Source: Caprella mutica (lineage: Eukaryota > Arthropoda > Malacostraca > Amphipoda > Caprellidae). From it: a DNA stretch of 64,000 bases. Positions 11,316 to 23,976 of this stretch are shown in pieces. Every line of letters begins with the position of its first letter. The first letter of the stretch is position 1. The notes under the pieces are model-generated. The model worked only from the letters and a program-made list of their open reading frames with translations, did not search any database and was not told the DNA's origin. The stretch lies in NCBI GenBank assembly GCA_947561585.1, contig CANNZV010001853.1, positions 1 through 64,000 of the forward strand. The letters are read 5' to 3'. The position numbers were made by a program, and so were the translations under genes.

Positions 11316-13470
11316 TATTGTATAAGTAGGTAGGTTGTCTGCGTGGGAGAATTCCCGTTTACATTATTGATATCTTTCTTGTTGACTGAAGCTTTCCTAT
11401 TTACTGCTCAGGCTACAATAAACCGAATTGCAGCTCCTTGTCTTGCGTGTAAGTCTTTTTCGTGTAAATTGAAGAAATAATTTACACGTAAAGAACTGCA
11501 ATTGGCCCCAAAATAGGAGGGGCAAACCATATGTCTGAGAATTCAATTCCAGCTTACTGGCATTCGATAGAAACATGTCGTGAATTCGAAATTATTGTGA
11601 GCGTTTCGGTGCGGTAATACATGCCTTGTTTTTCCCCGAAAAATAATACATTTCATGCATTAATTTCAGTGTGTATACATTTTATCCATTATTTTGAAAA
11701 TTGATTAACATTTATTTACCGTAAATGCTATACTCAGATAAAAGTCGTTTTATGAGTAAAGATATTTATTGTATTTTTATTAAATCATAAATAAGTAGAA
11801 CTCCTAAAGTAGAAATCCTCTATAAAGAGATCCTTTATAATGAAATTAGAGTCCTAAGTAAAAAAGTAGCCTCTATAGAGATTTTTTTTCTTTAGAGTGT
11901 CATAGAAAAGTCATTACTTTTCTAATTCTGATGGCCATTCATGGAAGACTGAACAAGATTTGTTCACTATGGTGGCTTCTTCTATACTCAGGACACTACA
12001 TTCACTTTAACGGATTTCATTTAAAGAGGAATTTTATTGTAATTGAGCTCAATTTTTTTGGAATTTTAGGCTGTCGAGTATATTGACTATGATTTATATT
12101 TACGATAGTTAATAATAGATTGATGATTATTCCATCAATAACTGAAACTTCTTGACTGTGAACCAAAGTTTTTATATATTTGGCCAAGAAAATAATTACT
12201 TTGTTTAAATGATAATTCTATAGGAGAATAACATATTCCACCATCTCCATAGATTAGAAAATATTCAGTTATTGACTTTTTTTCACTCAAGGTTAACGAT
12301 TGAATTACAGGCGTCAGTTACTCACTTTAATTTATCTTCAATTAATATATCAACCGAGTAAAATTAACACTAATGACATTTTGACTCGTGGGTTTTAAAA
12401 ACATTCGCTTATTTATAAATACATAACTTTATCTGACGACATTTTTACATTAAAACAAAAGAGAATTACTTGCACAATTTTTCTATGAATTACAAATTCA
12501 TTCTCAAAAAGCGATGCAAGTAATTACAAACAACTTATGTACATTAACCTCGAATTAAAGTACAAGTGAATAAATTAAAAAGTTCTTCAACCGTTTTAAT
12601 TAACCGTTGGCACTTTATAATGTAAAGTATAAATTAAATGAATTATAAGTGGGGGAAATACCAACCCTATTTACCGGATAAATATCAAGCAGAAAATAAA
12701 AGGAAGGGAGAAAAATTTGTTGATAGTGTAAACTGAACATATACAATTTATATGGTAATGTTTTTTCTGAAATTATTAATATAGGCCTAATAGTATTTAC
12801 ATCATTTTTTATTTTCTTTATATCCTGTATACGGAGTCAAATACTTTTCCTCTTTTTTCTGAAAGACGTAACGGACGATAGTTACTTTTCAATATATAAA
12901 TGTAAATTCTGATAGACTTTCTATCTTATTATGAAATTTACAGAAATGTTCGGATTACAATAATTAAATAACTATCTTTAGAATCTATCCTATAACTTCA
13001 AATTATTCTTACAGGTTATTTTACGTGAAAAGCTCGCTTGCAAATTCTTGTAACATGTTAAGCATATGCAAATTACAAAGGTAATGCATTCAGTAGTCTT
13101 TTTGATAGTTAAGCCCACGCACAGGACATAATATTCTCAGGAACCTCGTGAATAATCTTCAAGAACTGAATACATCACAATTTATTATGTCATTTGGTCA
13201 CAATTCAATGGAGAATAATAATGTAGAAGATAGGATATAAAATAGTTTTAAACATTTCTGCTGAAGACTGGATATAGAAAAACGTAGATTTTTTTACTGA
13301 CATAGTTGATTGTGATCGATGTTGGTTGATGAAGAGTAAATAATGTTTAATATACATATTGAAGTACGAATTTATTTTGATACAGCACTCTTGCTACTAA
13401 ACATATTTATTTGAAAACTGTATTTTCAATGAGTAAAAATACTCTTATTTTCAACATAAATGTTTATACT
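11316..13470. other. AT-rich sequence, no gene seen
   Basis: Two kilobases of AT-rich DNA. A hairpin word TAATTTACACG near 11.48 kb and some CTCTATAAAG repeats near 11.82-11.88 kb are all that stands out. Confidence 0.5.
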
Positions 13471-13774
13471 TATACACAAAGAGAAAGGATTAGTTGAATC
13501 AAATCATATTTGATTTGTTTTGACTACATTTTATGGTTTATCTGTGCGCCTACCTACGTGGTGAGTTGCAGGTACTATTTAAAATGAGTTAAATTGACGT
13601 TGGTTAAAACAACACATATGTGAGTTAATTATTTTTAATTTCCGATGGTCACAACAACTACCTGTGATAGTCAAAACTACTCGTGATGGTTGTACCAATT
13701 AAATGTAATGGTTATAACAACTACAGAACAAGGTTACATCAAGTACTTGTGAATGTTTCTCCAATCACTCCTAT

Positions 13775-14165
13775 GTGTTATACCAACTACTCGAGTAAGT
13801 TATACCAACTACTCGTGTAGGTTATACCAACTACTCGTGTAGGTTATACCAACTACTCGTGTAGGTTATACCAAATACTCGTGTAGGTTATACCAATTAC
13901 TCGTGTAGGTTATATCAACTACTCGTGTAGGTTATATCAACTACTCGTGTAGGTTATACCGATTACTCGTGTAGGTTATATCAACTACTCGTGTATGTTA
14001 TAACAACTACTCGTGTAGTTTATATCAGCATCTCGTGTTGGTTATATCAACTACTCGTGTAGGTTATACCAACTACTCGTTTAGGTTATACCAACTACTC
14101 GTGTAGGTTATATCAACTACTCGTGTAGGTTATATCAACTACTCGTGTATGTTATAACAACTACT
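13775..14165. repeat. 22-bp minisatellite in outer element
   Basis: About 17-18 units of GTAGGTTATACCAACTACTC plus GT. The inverted counterpart at 26.98-27.19 kb has fewer units, so the array length has changed since the two copies separated. Confidence 0.85.
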
Positions 14166-15082
14166 AGTAAACTAAGTAAATGTATATCAACTATTAGTGT
14201 AGGTATCAATTAGATTAGACTATTTATTCTCTACCATAAAATCTAACATTTTCATTTATTTTATACTTTTGCTTCTGTGATATGCATACTATTTTGATTT
14301 TAAAAAATAAATTGATCACCTACAGTCCAAGACTAATTTTTGCTTTTTGAAATGTTTTCGATCCGATGAATTGATATATGGTTTTAAGTTGTAAATAAAT
14401 AGATTATATTGAATAAATAACTTCAAGTCAGTTTTTAAATAAGAAATTAGATGACGTAAATAACTAGATAAATGAAATAACCAGGCTAAATTACAAAAAC
14501 AAATGTTGATAAAATAAATCTTTGATATGCTGCAATCATCCTATAACTTAATGAATAATAATAAAGCCTTTATCTTCTAAAGTTCTAAACCATATTTTAG
14601 TGCAATTCATTTTACTCGTATGAACTGTAGAGATAGCGACAGCTTCGATATTCTTTTCATGTCTGGAAAAGCTAATCATATTGCAAATACATATTTTAAA
14701 ATTATCTAATATTTTCAAATACCTACTTTGACCTAGCATAATTGTTCCTGAATCATTCAAAGGAAATGAAGAGACTCCGATAGTTGATGACGTTGATCTA
14801 CTCCATCAATACTTCATAAAGATTTAAAAGTAGATTCAGAAAATATAGAAAACCATTTTAATAAAGAAATGAAGAGAATTATTAACTGAGAATTATTGTT
14901 TCATATAGGTAAATCATTTATATTAAATGTTAAACTATCTATAAATCTTCAGATGTAGTATAAATTTAGCTCTAATAAATGCAATGGATTCTCCTTGCTA
15001 ATCCTCATAATTTTGTTCACTATACACTCTTAATTTAGACTTTAATTAAATACCAAAAAGTATAATATATCAAAAGGCTCAC

Positions 15083-15246
15083 CTCTGGTTGGAGTTCTCA
15101 CTGCCAAATCCCTGGACGGCGTTCTCCTTATTTGCTCCCAGGAAGGAGTTCTGCCGACTACCTCCCTGGACGGAGTTCTCCCGGTCATAGAAAACTAGGG
15201 TCAAGTAGGTAAATTGCGGCACTTTAACTAACTGCGTTCTCTTATC
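15083..15246 (-). CDS. Exon-like block of the TA element, outer copy
   Basis: On the minus strand an open frame of 54 codons follows a stop at 15247-15249 and ends at a good splice donor (CAG AG then GTGAGC). It contains a short degenerate protein repeat (RENSVQG, RQNSFLG, KENAVQG, SENSNQR). The inverted copy at 24219-24355 has the same frame and donor but lacks nine codons, an in-frame difference that favours coding. No protein family is recognised. A start codon was not found, so it would be an internal exon. Confidence 0.35.
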
Positions 15247-15509
15247 TCAGAAACATTAATAACCATCATAGCTTCAAGGTACTCGTGAAATAAACAGAAT
15301 CTCTCATAAATTGAGCTTATTAAGATATTCAGCAATTCAATATATAGCTAAACAAATTTCAGAAGGATTTTGAGATTTTCTTAACAGGGCCACAATTAGA
15401 AATTAAAGAACCGAATTTACCTGTTTGTAAAAAAACCCTACCTATATATAGGTACACTAACTAGTTTTAAAAATATATAAATTATCAGAATATTTAACAC
15501 GAGATACTA

Positions 15510-15674
15510 GGATAAGTTCCAAATTATCGGACGGTTCCACATTTTCGGTCACCTAAGAAAAACTGTCCAAAATAATTTATCAACTTTTATTTTAATTAGC
15601 TATTAGGTTATATATATACTATATTTCATACGTGACCAAAAATGTGATATCGCCTGATAATTTGGAACTTACCC
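15510..15674. mobile_element. Short TA-inserted MITE, 165 bp
   Basis: TA flanks. Left end GGATAAGTTCCAAATTATC; right end in reverse GGGTAAGTTCCAAATTATC. Both arms continue through a CACATTTT(C/T)GGTCAC motif. It lies inside the outer element and has its orthologue in the inner copy at 23813-23976. Confidence 0.8.
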
Positions 15675-15748
15675 TATCTGAAGACAGCGCAGTAACTGCC
15701 TGTCCCTATGTAGAAGGTAATGACACTGAAAAAAAAACAGCTAGGTAG

Positions 15749-16086
15749 TGTTGAAATTTTAGTTAAATGTATTACACACTCGTTATATGTTTAATATTAA
15801 TTTCCTGTTAGACTAGCTCAGCTATATTAAATTACCTATTGTTTAAATAACCATGTATTACTTTTAATGAGGAACGGACGTAAGGTCTAAAGTCTATCAC
15901 ACTTCCGTCGAGTGTTAAATACCACTGTTTGTAGAACCCTAAGGCAGTCGGTTCTTTACATTACTCAGTGAGAGATGTGTTCCACTCATCTCTCAATAGA
16001 CTTCTAATTGTATAACATATTTACTCTTTAAATAAACTCTATGTCATAACGTTGTTAACCCACTGTTATTTAACCTTATTCTAACA
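15749..16086 (+). repeat. copia 5' LTR
   Basis: Begins TGTTGAAATTTT and ends TTATTCTAACA. It is 338 bp, the same length as the 3' LTR, from which it differs at four sites near its 3' end. AATAAA at 16031-16036 is the likely polyadenylation signal; no convincing TATA box position could be fixed. Confidence 0.95.
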
Positions 16087-16102
16087 GGTTATGGGCCCAG
16101 TG
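16087..16102 (+). promoter_or_regulatory. Primer-binding site, half tRNA-iMet
   Basis: GGTTATGGGCCCAGTG lies immediately after the LTR. It is the same core as in Drosophila copia, which primes from an internally cleaved initiator-tRNA fragment rather than from the tRNA 3' end. Confidence 0.85.
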
Positions 16103-16392
16103 AACGATGAGAGTTTATAAATCAAATTATGTTTAAACAAATTAGAAGTTTATAACAGTAATAAATATAAAAACGAAGTGCAGTGGAAAAGTGTTAACCT
16201 ATATGAAACATATCACTCGAACGCTTGTGTAAGCATATCGTGTTAACGCGCTAATGAGGTCAATTATAATTATTGCTCTAGCGAAAAATGCACTTGTTTT
16301 ATAATATAATTATTTAGTATTTGTGCGGAAGAGGTGTCAAGAGAGGTCACAAATTACCTTTAAATCTGTGACCTTATCCTTTGGTAAACAGT

Positions 16393-16764
16393 CTTTCAAA
16401 AAAAAGGTTCTTGCGAACTAAGACTTGTGTTGCTGTTCCAATTAAATATTAATAATTATATTCAGTGAAGTTATTCTTATGAATTAGAATAATTTTAAAA
16501 CATCAAATTCAGTTAAACAGTAAATCAATTTAACTGTTTTGGTTGTTTATGTTTGTTAAGTATTGAATGATAATAAATACTTTCAACAAAAGGTTCTTGC
16601 GAACTAAGACTTGTGTTGCTGTTCCAATTGAATATTAATAATTATATTCAGTTATTCTTATGAATTAGAATAATGTTAAAACATCAATTCAGTTAAACAG
16701 TAAATCAATTTAACTGCTTTGGTTGTTTATGTTTGTTAAGTATTGAATGATAATAAATACTTTG
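16393..16764 (+). repeat. Tandem duplication in copia leader
   Basis: About 186 bp from CTTTCAA..AAAGGTTCTTGCGAAC to GATAATAAATA is repeated once, the second copy slightly shorter. The gag start region overlaps the end of copy two, so an ATGATAATAAATAC-like stretch occurs in both copies but leads to an open frame only after the second. Confidence 0.85.
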
Positions 16765-19700
16765 AAAACATGTCTTCAAATAAGTTACCGGGGATTGTTC
16801 CCCTAGACGGAAATAATTACCCTACATGGAGGATACAGATGCAGATGTATCTCTTAAGAGAGAAACTGATGGACTTTGCTGATGGAACTAAACCAGTTCC
16901 AATAGATTCCGATTCAACTGATGTTAAATCTGCCTATGCGAATAACAAGAATAAAACTCTTGCTGATATAGTACTATCTATTTCTCCGGACCAATTGTAC
17001 TTAGTTGGACAACCCACGGATCCACGAGCTGTCTGGACCACTCTTCAAGAAACGTTTCAGAAAAACACGTGGGCTAACAAATTTCGTCTGTAGAAAAAGC
17101 TCTACAATTTAAAATTGAAGTCTCCAGAACTACTAGACTCTCATTTGAAAGAACTAACTGAAGTTTTTCAAGAGCTTGCCTTGTTAAATCAAGTGATCAG
17201 TGAAGAGGATAAAGTTATTTGTCTCCTGTCATCACTACCAGGGCCGTATGTAGTGCTTGACATCCCTAACTGGATTACCGTAGCTGACACACTCCGGAGA
17301 GAAGCTGAAAAGTTGAGTATTAAATCCAATAATGCATTAGCATTATCCAATACTCAGAATTATGCTGGAGTAAATAAACAGTCCATCATTTGCCATTTCT
17401 GCAAAAAGATGGGACACCTGAAAAAAGACTGCTTTAAATTTAAAAGGTCTTCTCAAACTAACAGAACTCAAAACCAGCCAAATGTTGTAAATGTAAGTCA
17501 TATAGAACTAAATCACACAATGTATGCTAATGATATCGCTCTTTGTAACAAATATGCCGACAGTAATATTTGGATAATAGATTCAGGCTCTTCATCACAC
17601 ATGAGTGGTGATAAAAATTTATGTAAAGATTTTGCAAATATTAGCAAACCTATCAATGTTAAAGTAGGAAATGGAGATGTCTTACAAGCTATTTCACTAG
17701 GAAATGTTTCTGTTATTGTGAATATACCAGGTGGTGGAAGTAGAACATGTAAAATAAATGATGTACTATATGTGCCAAATCTAGCTTTTAATCTACTATC
17801 AGTGTCAAAAATGACAAGTAATAATAAATCTATTATTTTTGAAGATGATAAATGTAAAATTTTGAACGAAAATAAAGAGTTAATTGATGAGGCTAACTGT
17901 GTGGGTCAACTCTATTATCTTAATACTTTAGTTCATAAAGCTGCAGTAACTGTTGATCAAAATAAAGTAAACATTCTATGGCACAGAAGGCTCGGTCATA
18001 TAGGTAACGACAACTTGACTAAAATGATCCGAACTAAATCAGTAAATGGTCTGGATAGTAAATTAAAAGCTATAGAAGGCGTGTGTGAACACTGCTGTAA
18101 TGGGAAAATGCATAAAATACCTTTTTCTACAAGCATTAAGAAAAATTGTTAACCTCTTGATTTAATCCACACAGATGTCTGTGGGAAAATTACTCCCACT
18201 TCCAGGGGTAATAATTCATATTTTCTGACCTTTATTGATCATGCTACTCGATACTCCTGGATATATGTTATTTCACATAAGAGTGATGTGTTTCAGAAGT
18301 TTTTGGAATGGAAAGCTATGGTTGAAAATATTTATGAAAGGAAAATTAAAACCTTGCAGTCAGATAATGGAGGAGAATATACCTCAAATAAGTTTGAATC
18401 ATATTTACGAAATGAAGGTATAATTCACCAGAAATCCATTCCTAAAACTCCTGAGCAAAATGGGTTAGCTGAAAGATTTAATAGAACTATTATGGAAAAA
18501 GTTAGATGTATGTTATCTGATTCAGGAATTGATTAGGAATTCTGGGGTGAAGCACTATATACTGCAAATAATCTAAATAATAGATGCATTAATTCATTTT
18601 TAGTAAATAAAACTCCATATGAAGCTTTAAATCTTAGAAAACCCAACGTTAGCCATATAAAAGTTTTTGGATGCACAGGGTACGCACATATTTCTCGAGA
18701 TGAAAGATCAAAGTTAGAAAATAAAGCTACCAAATGTCTGTTTATTGGCTATGGCACAGTTACTAAAGGGTATAAGATGTATGATGTTGAATCTAAAAGA
18801 ATCTTCTTTTCCAGGAATGTAACCTTTGATGAATCAATTTCATCTAAGATTGAGAGCCCTCAACTGAGTGAGACTCCTACCTCTCCACTGGTGTTCCATT
18901 CAGAAGATTCAGAACCTGCTGGACCTAAGAATCACACTCCTGACGATAATCCTCCAATAATCCTCCCTGAGGCGCAACCTGTACCAGCTATCAGTCCTAA
19001 TGAGGATCTTAGACGATCGTCTAGAATTCGTCGAGCTCCTATTAGATATGGTAGTTGGGAGTATGATCAGTTTGAGGAGGAGGAGGAGGGTTTATTAGTC
19101 AATGGGAATATCAATATCGAACCTAGGTCGGTATCTGAGGCTCTTAATAGCGGTTCTGAATCCTCTAAATGGAAACATGCCATGGAGAGGGAATTAAATG
19201 CTTTTGAGAAACATAAAGTTTTTGAACTCGTAAAACCTACCTCAGATTTAAACATAATTAAATCTAAATGGGTGTTAAAAAGAAAAAAGGGATCTGATGG
19301 TAGAGTGGTTTCATATAAAGCTAGATTAGTCGCTCAGGGTTTTTTACAGAGACCTGGAATCGACTATGATGAAATTTTTGCTCCTGTAGTGAGATTTGAA
19401 TCGGTGCGAACCATGTTATCTTTAGCAGCTAACCAAAAATTATTTGTACATCACTTGGATGTAAATTCTTCTTTTTTGAATGGGGATCTTAAAGAAAATG
19501 TTTATATTAGACAGCCTCCTGGCTATGCTATTCCAGGAAAAGAAGATTTAGTATGTAAACTTAATAAATCTATGTATGGATTAAAACAATCACCCAAATG
19601 TTGGAATGATGCGTTGGATGCATATCTTAAATCCTTAGGATTTATTCAGTCCTCTTGTGACTCATGTATATATGTTAAATTAATCAATAACTCTCCATGC

Positions 19701-20660
19701 TTCATTTCTGTGTATGTAGATGATATTATTGTAGCATGTAAGAACTATGATGATCTGACTAAAATCAAGATTGATTTAAGTGCTAAATTTGAGATGAAAG
19801 ACTTAGGAAAATTATCCTATTTCTTAGGCATAAAAGTCGTACAAGACGCAAATAAAATAGCCCTAAATCAATCTTCATTTGTCAACGAGTTATTAGATAG
19901 ATTTGAATTCAATAATTGCAAACCTGTTTCAACCCCTGCTGATGTTAATTCCCATTTGGAACCAACTACTGATGATAGTGAACTAGTAGATAAAACTAAA
20001 TATCAGTCAGCTGTAGGTGCCTTACTGTATCTATCTACTAAAACTAGACCGGACATAACTTATGCAGTTGGAAATGTCTCTAAATTTTGTTCCAATCCAA
20101 ACACTAAGCACTGGTCTGCAATTAAGCGAATATTTAGATACCTAAAGGGCACACCTGATCTTGGCATTACATATGGTAATGAAGATTCTGAGTTGATAGG
20201 TTATTCTGATGCCGACTGGGCAGGAAACAGAGTTGATAGGAAAAGTACTTCTGGCCAATGCTTTATGTTAAATAATTCCATTATTTCTTGGCGCTCTGTG
20301 AAACAGTCATGTGTTGCTTTATCAACGGCTGAAGCTGAATATGTTTCCCTCTCTGGAGCCTCCCAAGAAGCTGTATTTCTAAATAAATTACTATTAGATC
20401 TTAAAGTACCAAATAAGAATCCTATAGTATTGTTTGAGGATAATCAGTCAGCCATTTGTATTGCTAAAAATGCTAAAAATCATCCTAGATCGAAACACAT
20501 TGATATTAAATTTCATTACATTAGAGATCTTGTTGCTTCAAACACAATTAAACTTGTGTATTGCCCCAGTGAAACTATGCTTGCTGACATATTCACTAAA
20601 CCGTTGCCTATTGATAGATTTACCAAATTAGTTGAATTAATAGGCATGAAAAATATATAA
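16743..20660 (+). pseudogene. copia gag-pol, three in-frame stops
   Basis: One reading frame of about 1306 codons, interrupted only by TAG at 17091, TAA at 18150 and TAG at 18534; no frameshift. Gag (UBN2-like) reads LDGNNYPTWRIQM near its start. A CCHC knuckle CHFCKKMGHLKKDC lies at 17391-17432 and the aspartic protease motif DSGSSSHM at about 17580. The pre-integrase motif WHRRLGH is near 17980. Integrase carries HTDVCG, SDNGGEY (about 18361) and PKTPEQNGLAER, so D, D and E are present. Reverse transcriptase carries YVDDIIVA (about 19712), and RNase H carries SDADWAG (about 20205), AEAEY and HIDIKFHYIRD. A start at the ATG of 16770 (MSSNKLPG) is an equally good alternative to 16743. With three nonsense codons it is probably inactive, although the frame is otherwise clean. 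Confidence 0.95.
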
Positions 20661-20665
20661 TGTCG

Positions 20666-20677
20666 TGTGAGGAGGAG
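20666..20677 (+). promoter_or_regulatory. Polypurine tract
   Basis: GTGAGGAGGAG directly abuts the 3' LTR; it is in the expected place to prime plus-strand DNA synthesis. Confidence 0.8.
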
Positions 20678-21015
20678 TGTTGAAATTTTAGTTAAATGTA
20701 TTACACACTCGTTATATGTTTAATATTAATTTCCTGTTAGACTAGCTCAGCTATATTAAATTACCTATTGTTTAAATAACCATGTATTACTTTTAATGAG
20801 GAACGGACGTAAGGTCTAAAGTCTATCACACTTCCGTCGAGTGTTAAATACCACTGTTTGTAGAACCCTAAGGCAGTCGGTTCTTTACATTACTCAGTGA
20901 GAGATGTGTTCCACTCATCTCTCAATAGACTTCCAATTGTATAACATATTTACTCTTTAAATAAACTCTATGTCTTAACGTTGTTAACCCACTGTTATTT
21001 AACCTAATTCTGACA
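20678..21015 (+). repeat. copia 3' LTR
   Basis: 338 bp, TGTTGAAATTTT to TAATTCTGACA, followed by the GGTAG duplication. AATAAA at 20960-20965. Confidence 0.95.
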
Positions 21016-21379
21016 GGTAGGCATGATGCTTAAATAAGTTAACATACAATAATCTAAGAAAATTAGTTTGGATATCAGTTTACAAACTGGAAGGTAGTAA
21101 TCAATATTTATTATTATGAAAAGTTATATGTATACTGATAATCAGCTCTTCAAATAACTACCTAGCCGTCAGTCTATCAATCCCGAAAATTTAAGAATAT
21201 TTAGGCAGACATTTATCTATGTATTAAAGGCATTAATTAATAATTAATAATCGACCAGCAGCGAAAATACTATTAAGTGCATATAACGCTATTGTTTACA
21301 CTTGAACTAAAATGGTATTGAGGAGCGTTCACATTCAACACGTAACACACTTGAAACAAGATTTGAACTGTAAAGTGTC

Positions 21380-21653
21380 AACCGATTAATTGGCTTTGAG
21401 GAAAACATAAGTTGCCACTTACTCAATTGATTTAACTCGCACCTAAACTTTAAATAAGTAGCACCAACTCTCATAGAAGTTAATTTATATACCAGATACA
21501 TTGGATTTACAGTCTTTGTGGGTTACTTTGTCACACTATGTCACAGTTGTTTTAACTCTCACCTAAAATTACAAAAAAGTAGCGACAACTCTCATAGTAA
21601 ATTAATTCATACACTGCAGAATACTTTAGATTAACAGTCTTTGTGGGTTACTA
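21380..21653. repeat. About 120-bp tandem units, outer element
   Basis: Units contain AACTCTCATAG, TACATTGGATT, CAGTCTTTGTGGGTTAC and CACTATGTCA. They continue at 27.67-27.95 kb beyond the mariner insertion and match, inverted, 22.85-23.35 kb. Confidence 0.75.
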
Positions 21654-21807
21654 CAGGGTGGGGCGTAAGTTTGGAAGCAATTTTTCAAACATTAACATAA
21701 TTCTTAAAAATAAGTTCCTAAGTAGATGATGGGGTTTGAACTATAGTAGAGACACTACATTATGACGTGGCAGTGTTATTTTTTACAAAAATTTAGTCAA
21801 TTCAAAA

Positions 21808-22767
21808 ATGTCAGACAAAAGAGAAGCCATTATTGCTCTACACCGTGCCGGGAAGTCAGATTCCGTCATTTCAAAGACTCTCTCAATAGCGAGATCCACT
21901 GTTTGGAATTGTGTGAACCGTTTTAATGAGAGAGGAGACTTGACTGATCGTCCAAAAAGTGGTAGACCACGCTCACAACGCACCAAACAACTGAAAAAAT
22001 GTGCCCGAGAGAAGATCAGGAGGAACCCGAAAAGGTCAATACGATTGTTAGCCAAAACAGCTAATGTGAGTCCCAGAACAATGAGAAGAGTTGTCAAAGA
22101 AGACCTAAAGATGTCCTCTTTCACCCTCCAAAAGAGACAGACTCTGGCAGAAGCTGTAAAGAAAAAGAGATTGGAGAGAAGCAAAGCACTTCTGAGAGAA
22201 TTGAAGTGTGGCACGGCTGGTGAAATTGTTTGGTCTGACGAAAAAATTTTCACGGTGGAAATGGCTCACAACCGGAGGAATGACAGAATAATTGGTAAGA
22301 GTGCAAAAGACATCCCATACAACCAAAAAACTGTCCACAGAAACAGGAAACCTGCTTCAGTAATGGTCTGGGCCGCCGTTTCAGAAACTTGGAGATCTCC
22401 TTTAATTTTTGTGGAACAAGGCGCCAAAATCAATGCTAAATGTTATATTGAGAATATTTTGACGCCAATGTTGGAGTCAGCTAAGGATCACTTCGGTAAT
22501 GACACTCTATGGACATTTCAGCAAGACGGCGCGACTTCACATACTGCAAATGTCACTCAAAACTGGTGCCATGACCATCTTCCACGGTTTTGGTCCAAAG
22601 AAATGTGACCTCCCTGCTCCCCAGATAATAATCCTATGGACTTTTCGGTATGGTCCATTCTTGAATCAAAGGCCTGTGGTAAATTCCATCGCAGTGTGGA
22701 TGATTTAAAGCGTTCGCTCCAGAGATCTTGGAAGGAAATTTCACAAGAACAGTTGCGTGCCGCAGTA
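21808..22767 (+). pseudogene. maT (DD37D) transposase copy 1, nonsense plus insertion
   Basis: MSDKREAIIALHRAG starts a frame that is open for 266 codons. A helix-turn-helix region (about residues 14-40), a GRPRS linker and a second DNA-binding domain are followed by the catalytic domain with WSDEK (D144) and FQQDG (D240). A TGA at 22606-22608 falls just before the third aspartate; reading on gives SPDNNPMD, 37 residues after D240, which defines DD37D (maT-like). The frame then stays open to the insertion at 22767 and resumes at 27488 with GGVRRRFE to a stop near 27549. Both the nonsense codon and the 4.7-kb insertion make it non-functional. Confidence 0.92.
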
Positions 22768-22849
22768 CACAGAGAAAAAAGTTTACTCACATTTAATGGG
22801 TCAACAATTTATGCTTTGAATCAATTTATTACGTGAGTTGGTTTGACTA

Positions 22850-23350
22850 TATTCATGTTTTCACGTGTGTCAAAACAACTATGACGTGGTGTGTCATCAA
22901 ACATAGTTACTTCAAATCATTTTATGGATTGAATCAACTTACTATGAGAGTTAGAGTTACATTTTGGGAGTTTGAACATATGTTAAAACAACTATGACAT
23001 AGTGTGTTGAAGTAACTCACAAAGATTGTTAATCCAATGTATCTGGTGTATGAATTCACTTACTATGATAGTTGGCGCTACTTCTTTTGAAGTTTAGGTG
23101 CGAGTTAAATCAACTATGGACATAGTGTGATAAAGTAACTCACAAAGACTGTTAATCCAATGTATTCTGCAGTGTATGAATTAACTTACTGTGAGAGTTG
23201 GCTCTACTTTTTTTTAAGTTTAGGTGTGAGTTAAAACAACTATGACATAGTGTGATAAAGTAACCCACAATGACTGTTAATCCTATGTATCTGGTGTATA
23301 AATTAACTTACTATGAGAGTTGGCGCTACTTTTTAAGTTTAGGTGTGAGT
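22850..23350. repeat. About 120-bp tandem units, inner element
   Basis: Four units, each with CAACTATGACATAGTGTG, TGTTAATCCAATGTAT, ACTATGAGAGTTGGCGC and AAGTTTAGGTG words, spaced at about 120 bp. Confidence 0.8.
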
Positions 23351-23812
23351 TAAATTAAATGAGTATGTGGCAACTTATGCTTTCCTCAAAGCCAATTAAT
23401 CGGTTGACCCTTTACAGTTCAAATCTTGTTTGAAGTGTGTTACGTGTTGAATGTGAACGCTCCTCAATACCATTTTAGTTCAAGTGCAAACAATAGCGTT
23501 ATATGCACTAAATAGTATTATCGCTGCCGATCGATTATAAATTAATTCCATTAATGCATAGATAAATGCCTGCCTAAATATTCTAAAAAATTTGGGATTG
23601 ATAGGGTGGTGGCTAGGTAGTTATTTGAAGAGCTGATTATCAGTGTATTACTTTTCATAATAATAAATTTTGATTACTGCCTTCCGGTTTGTAAACTGAT
23701 ATCCAAACTAATTTTCCTAGATTATTATATGTTAACTTATTTAAGCATCATACCTACCTAGCTATCAATACCATCTACATAGGCTAGGCAGTTATTGCGC
23801 TGTCCTTAGATA

Positions 23813-23976
23813 GGGTAAGTTCCAAATTATCAGGTGATTTCACATTTTCGGTCACGTATGAAATATAGTATATAGCTACCTAATAGTTAATTGAAATAAA
23901 AGTTGATCAATTATTTTATATAGATTTTCTTAGGCGACCGAAAGTGTGGAACTGTCCGATAATTCGGAACTTATCC
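23813..23976. mobile_element. Short TA-inserted MITE, inner copy
   Basis: GGGTAAGTTCCAAATTATC to GAATTCGGAACTTATCC-type inverted ends with TA flanks. It is at the position matching 15510-15674, so it was part of the element before the two copies separated. Confidence 0.75.

Larger units (their letters stand above)
15749..21015 (+). mobile_element. Ty1/copia LTR retrotransposon
   Basis: Complete element of 5267 bp with two 338-bp LTRs and a perfect 5-bp target duplication GGTAG (15744-15748 and 21016-21020). Order of parts: 5' LTR, half-tRNA-iMet primer site, duplicated leader, one gag-pol frame broken by three stops, purine tract, 3' LTR. Domain order is Gag, zinc knuckle, protease, integrase, reverse transcriptase, RNase H, the integrase-before-RT order of copia elements. 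The LTRs differ at four positions by eye, so the insertion is fairly young. It interrupts the left arm of the outer TA element. Confidence 0.97.

Noticed and set aside
21783..22253. 156-codon minus-strand frame opposite the maT transposase
   Set aside because: Shadow of the transposase coding strand; the same shadow appears in copy 2.
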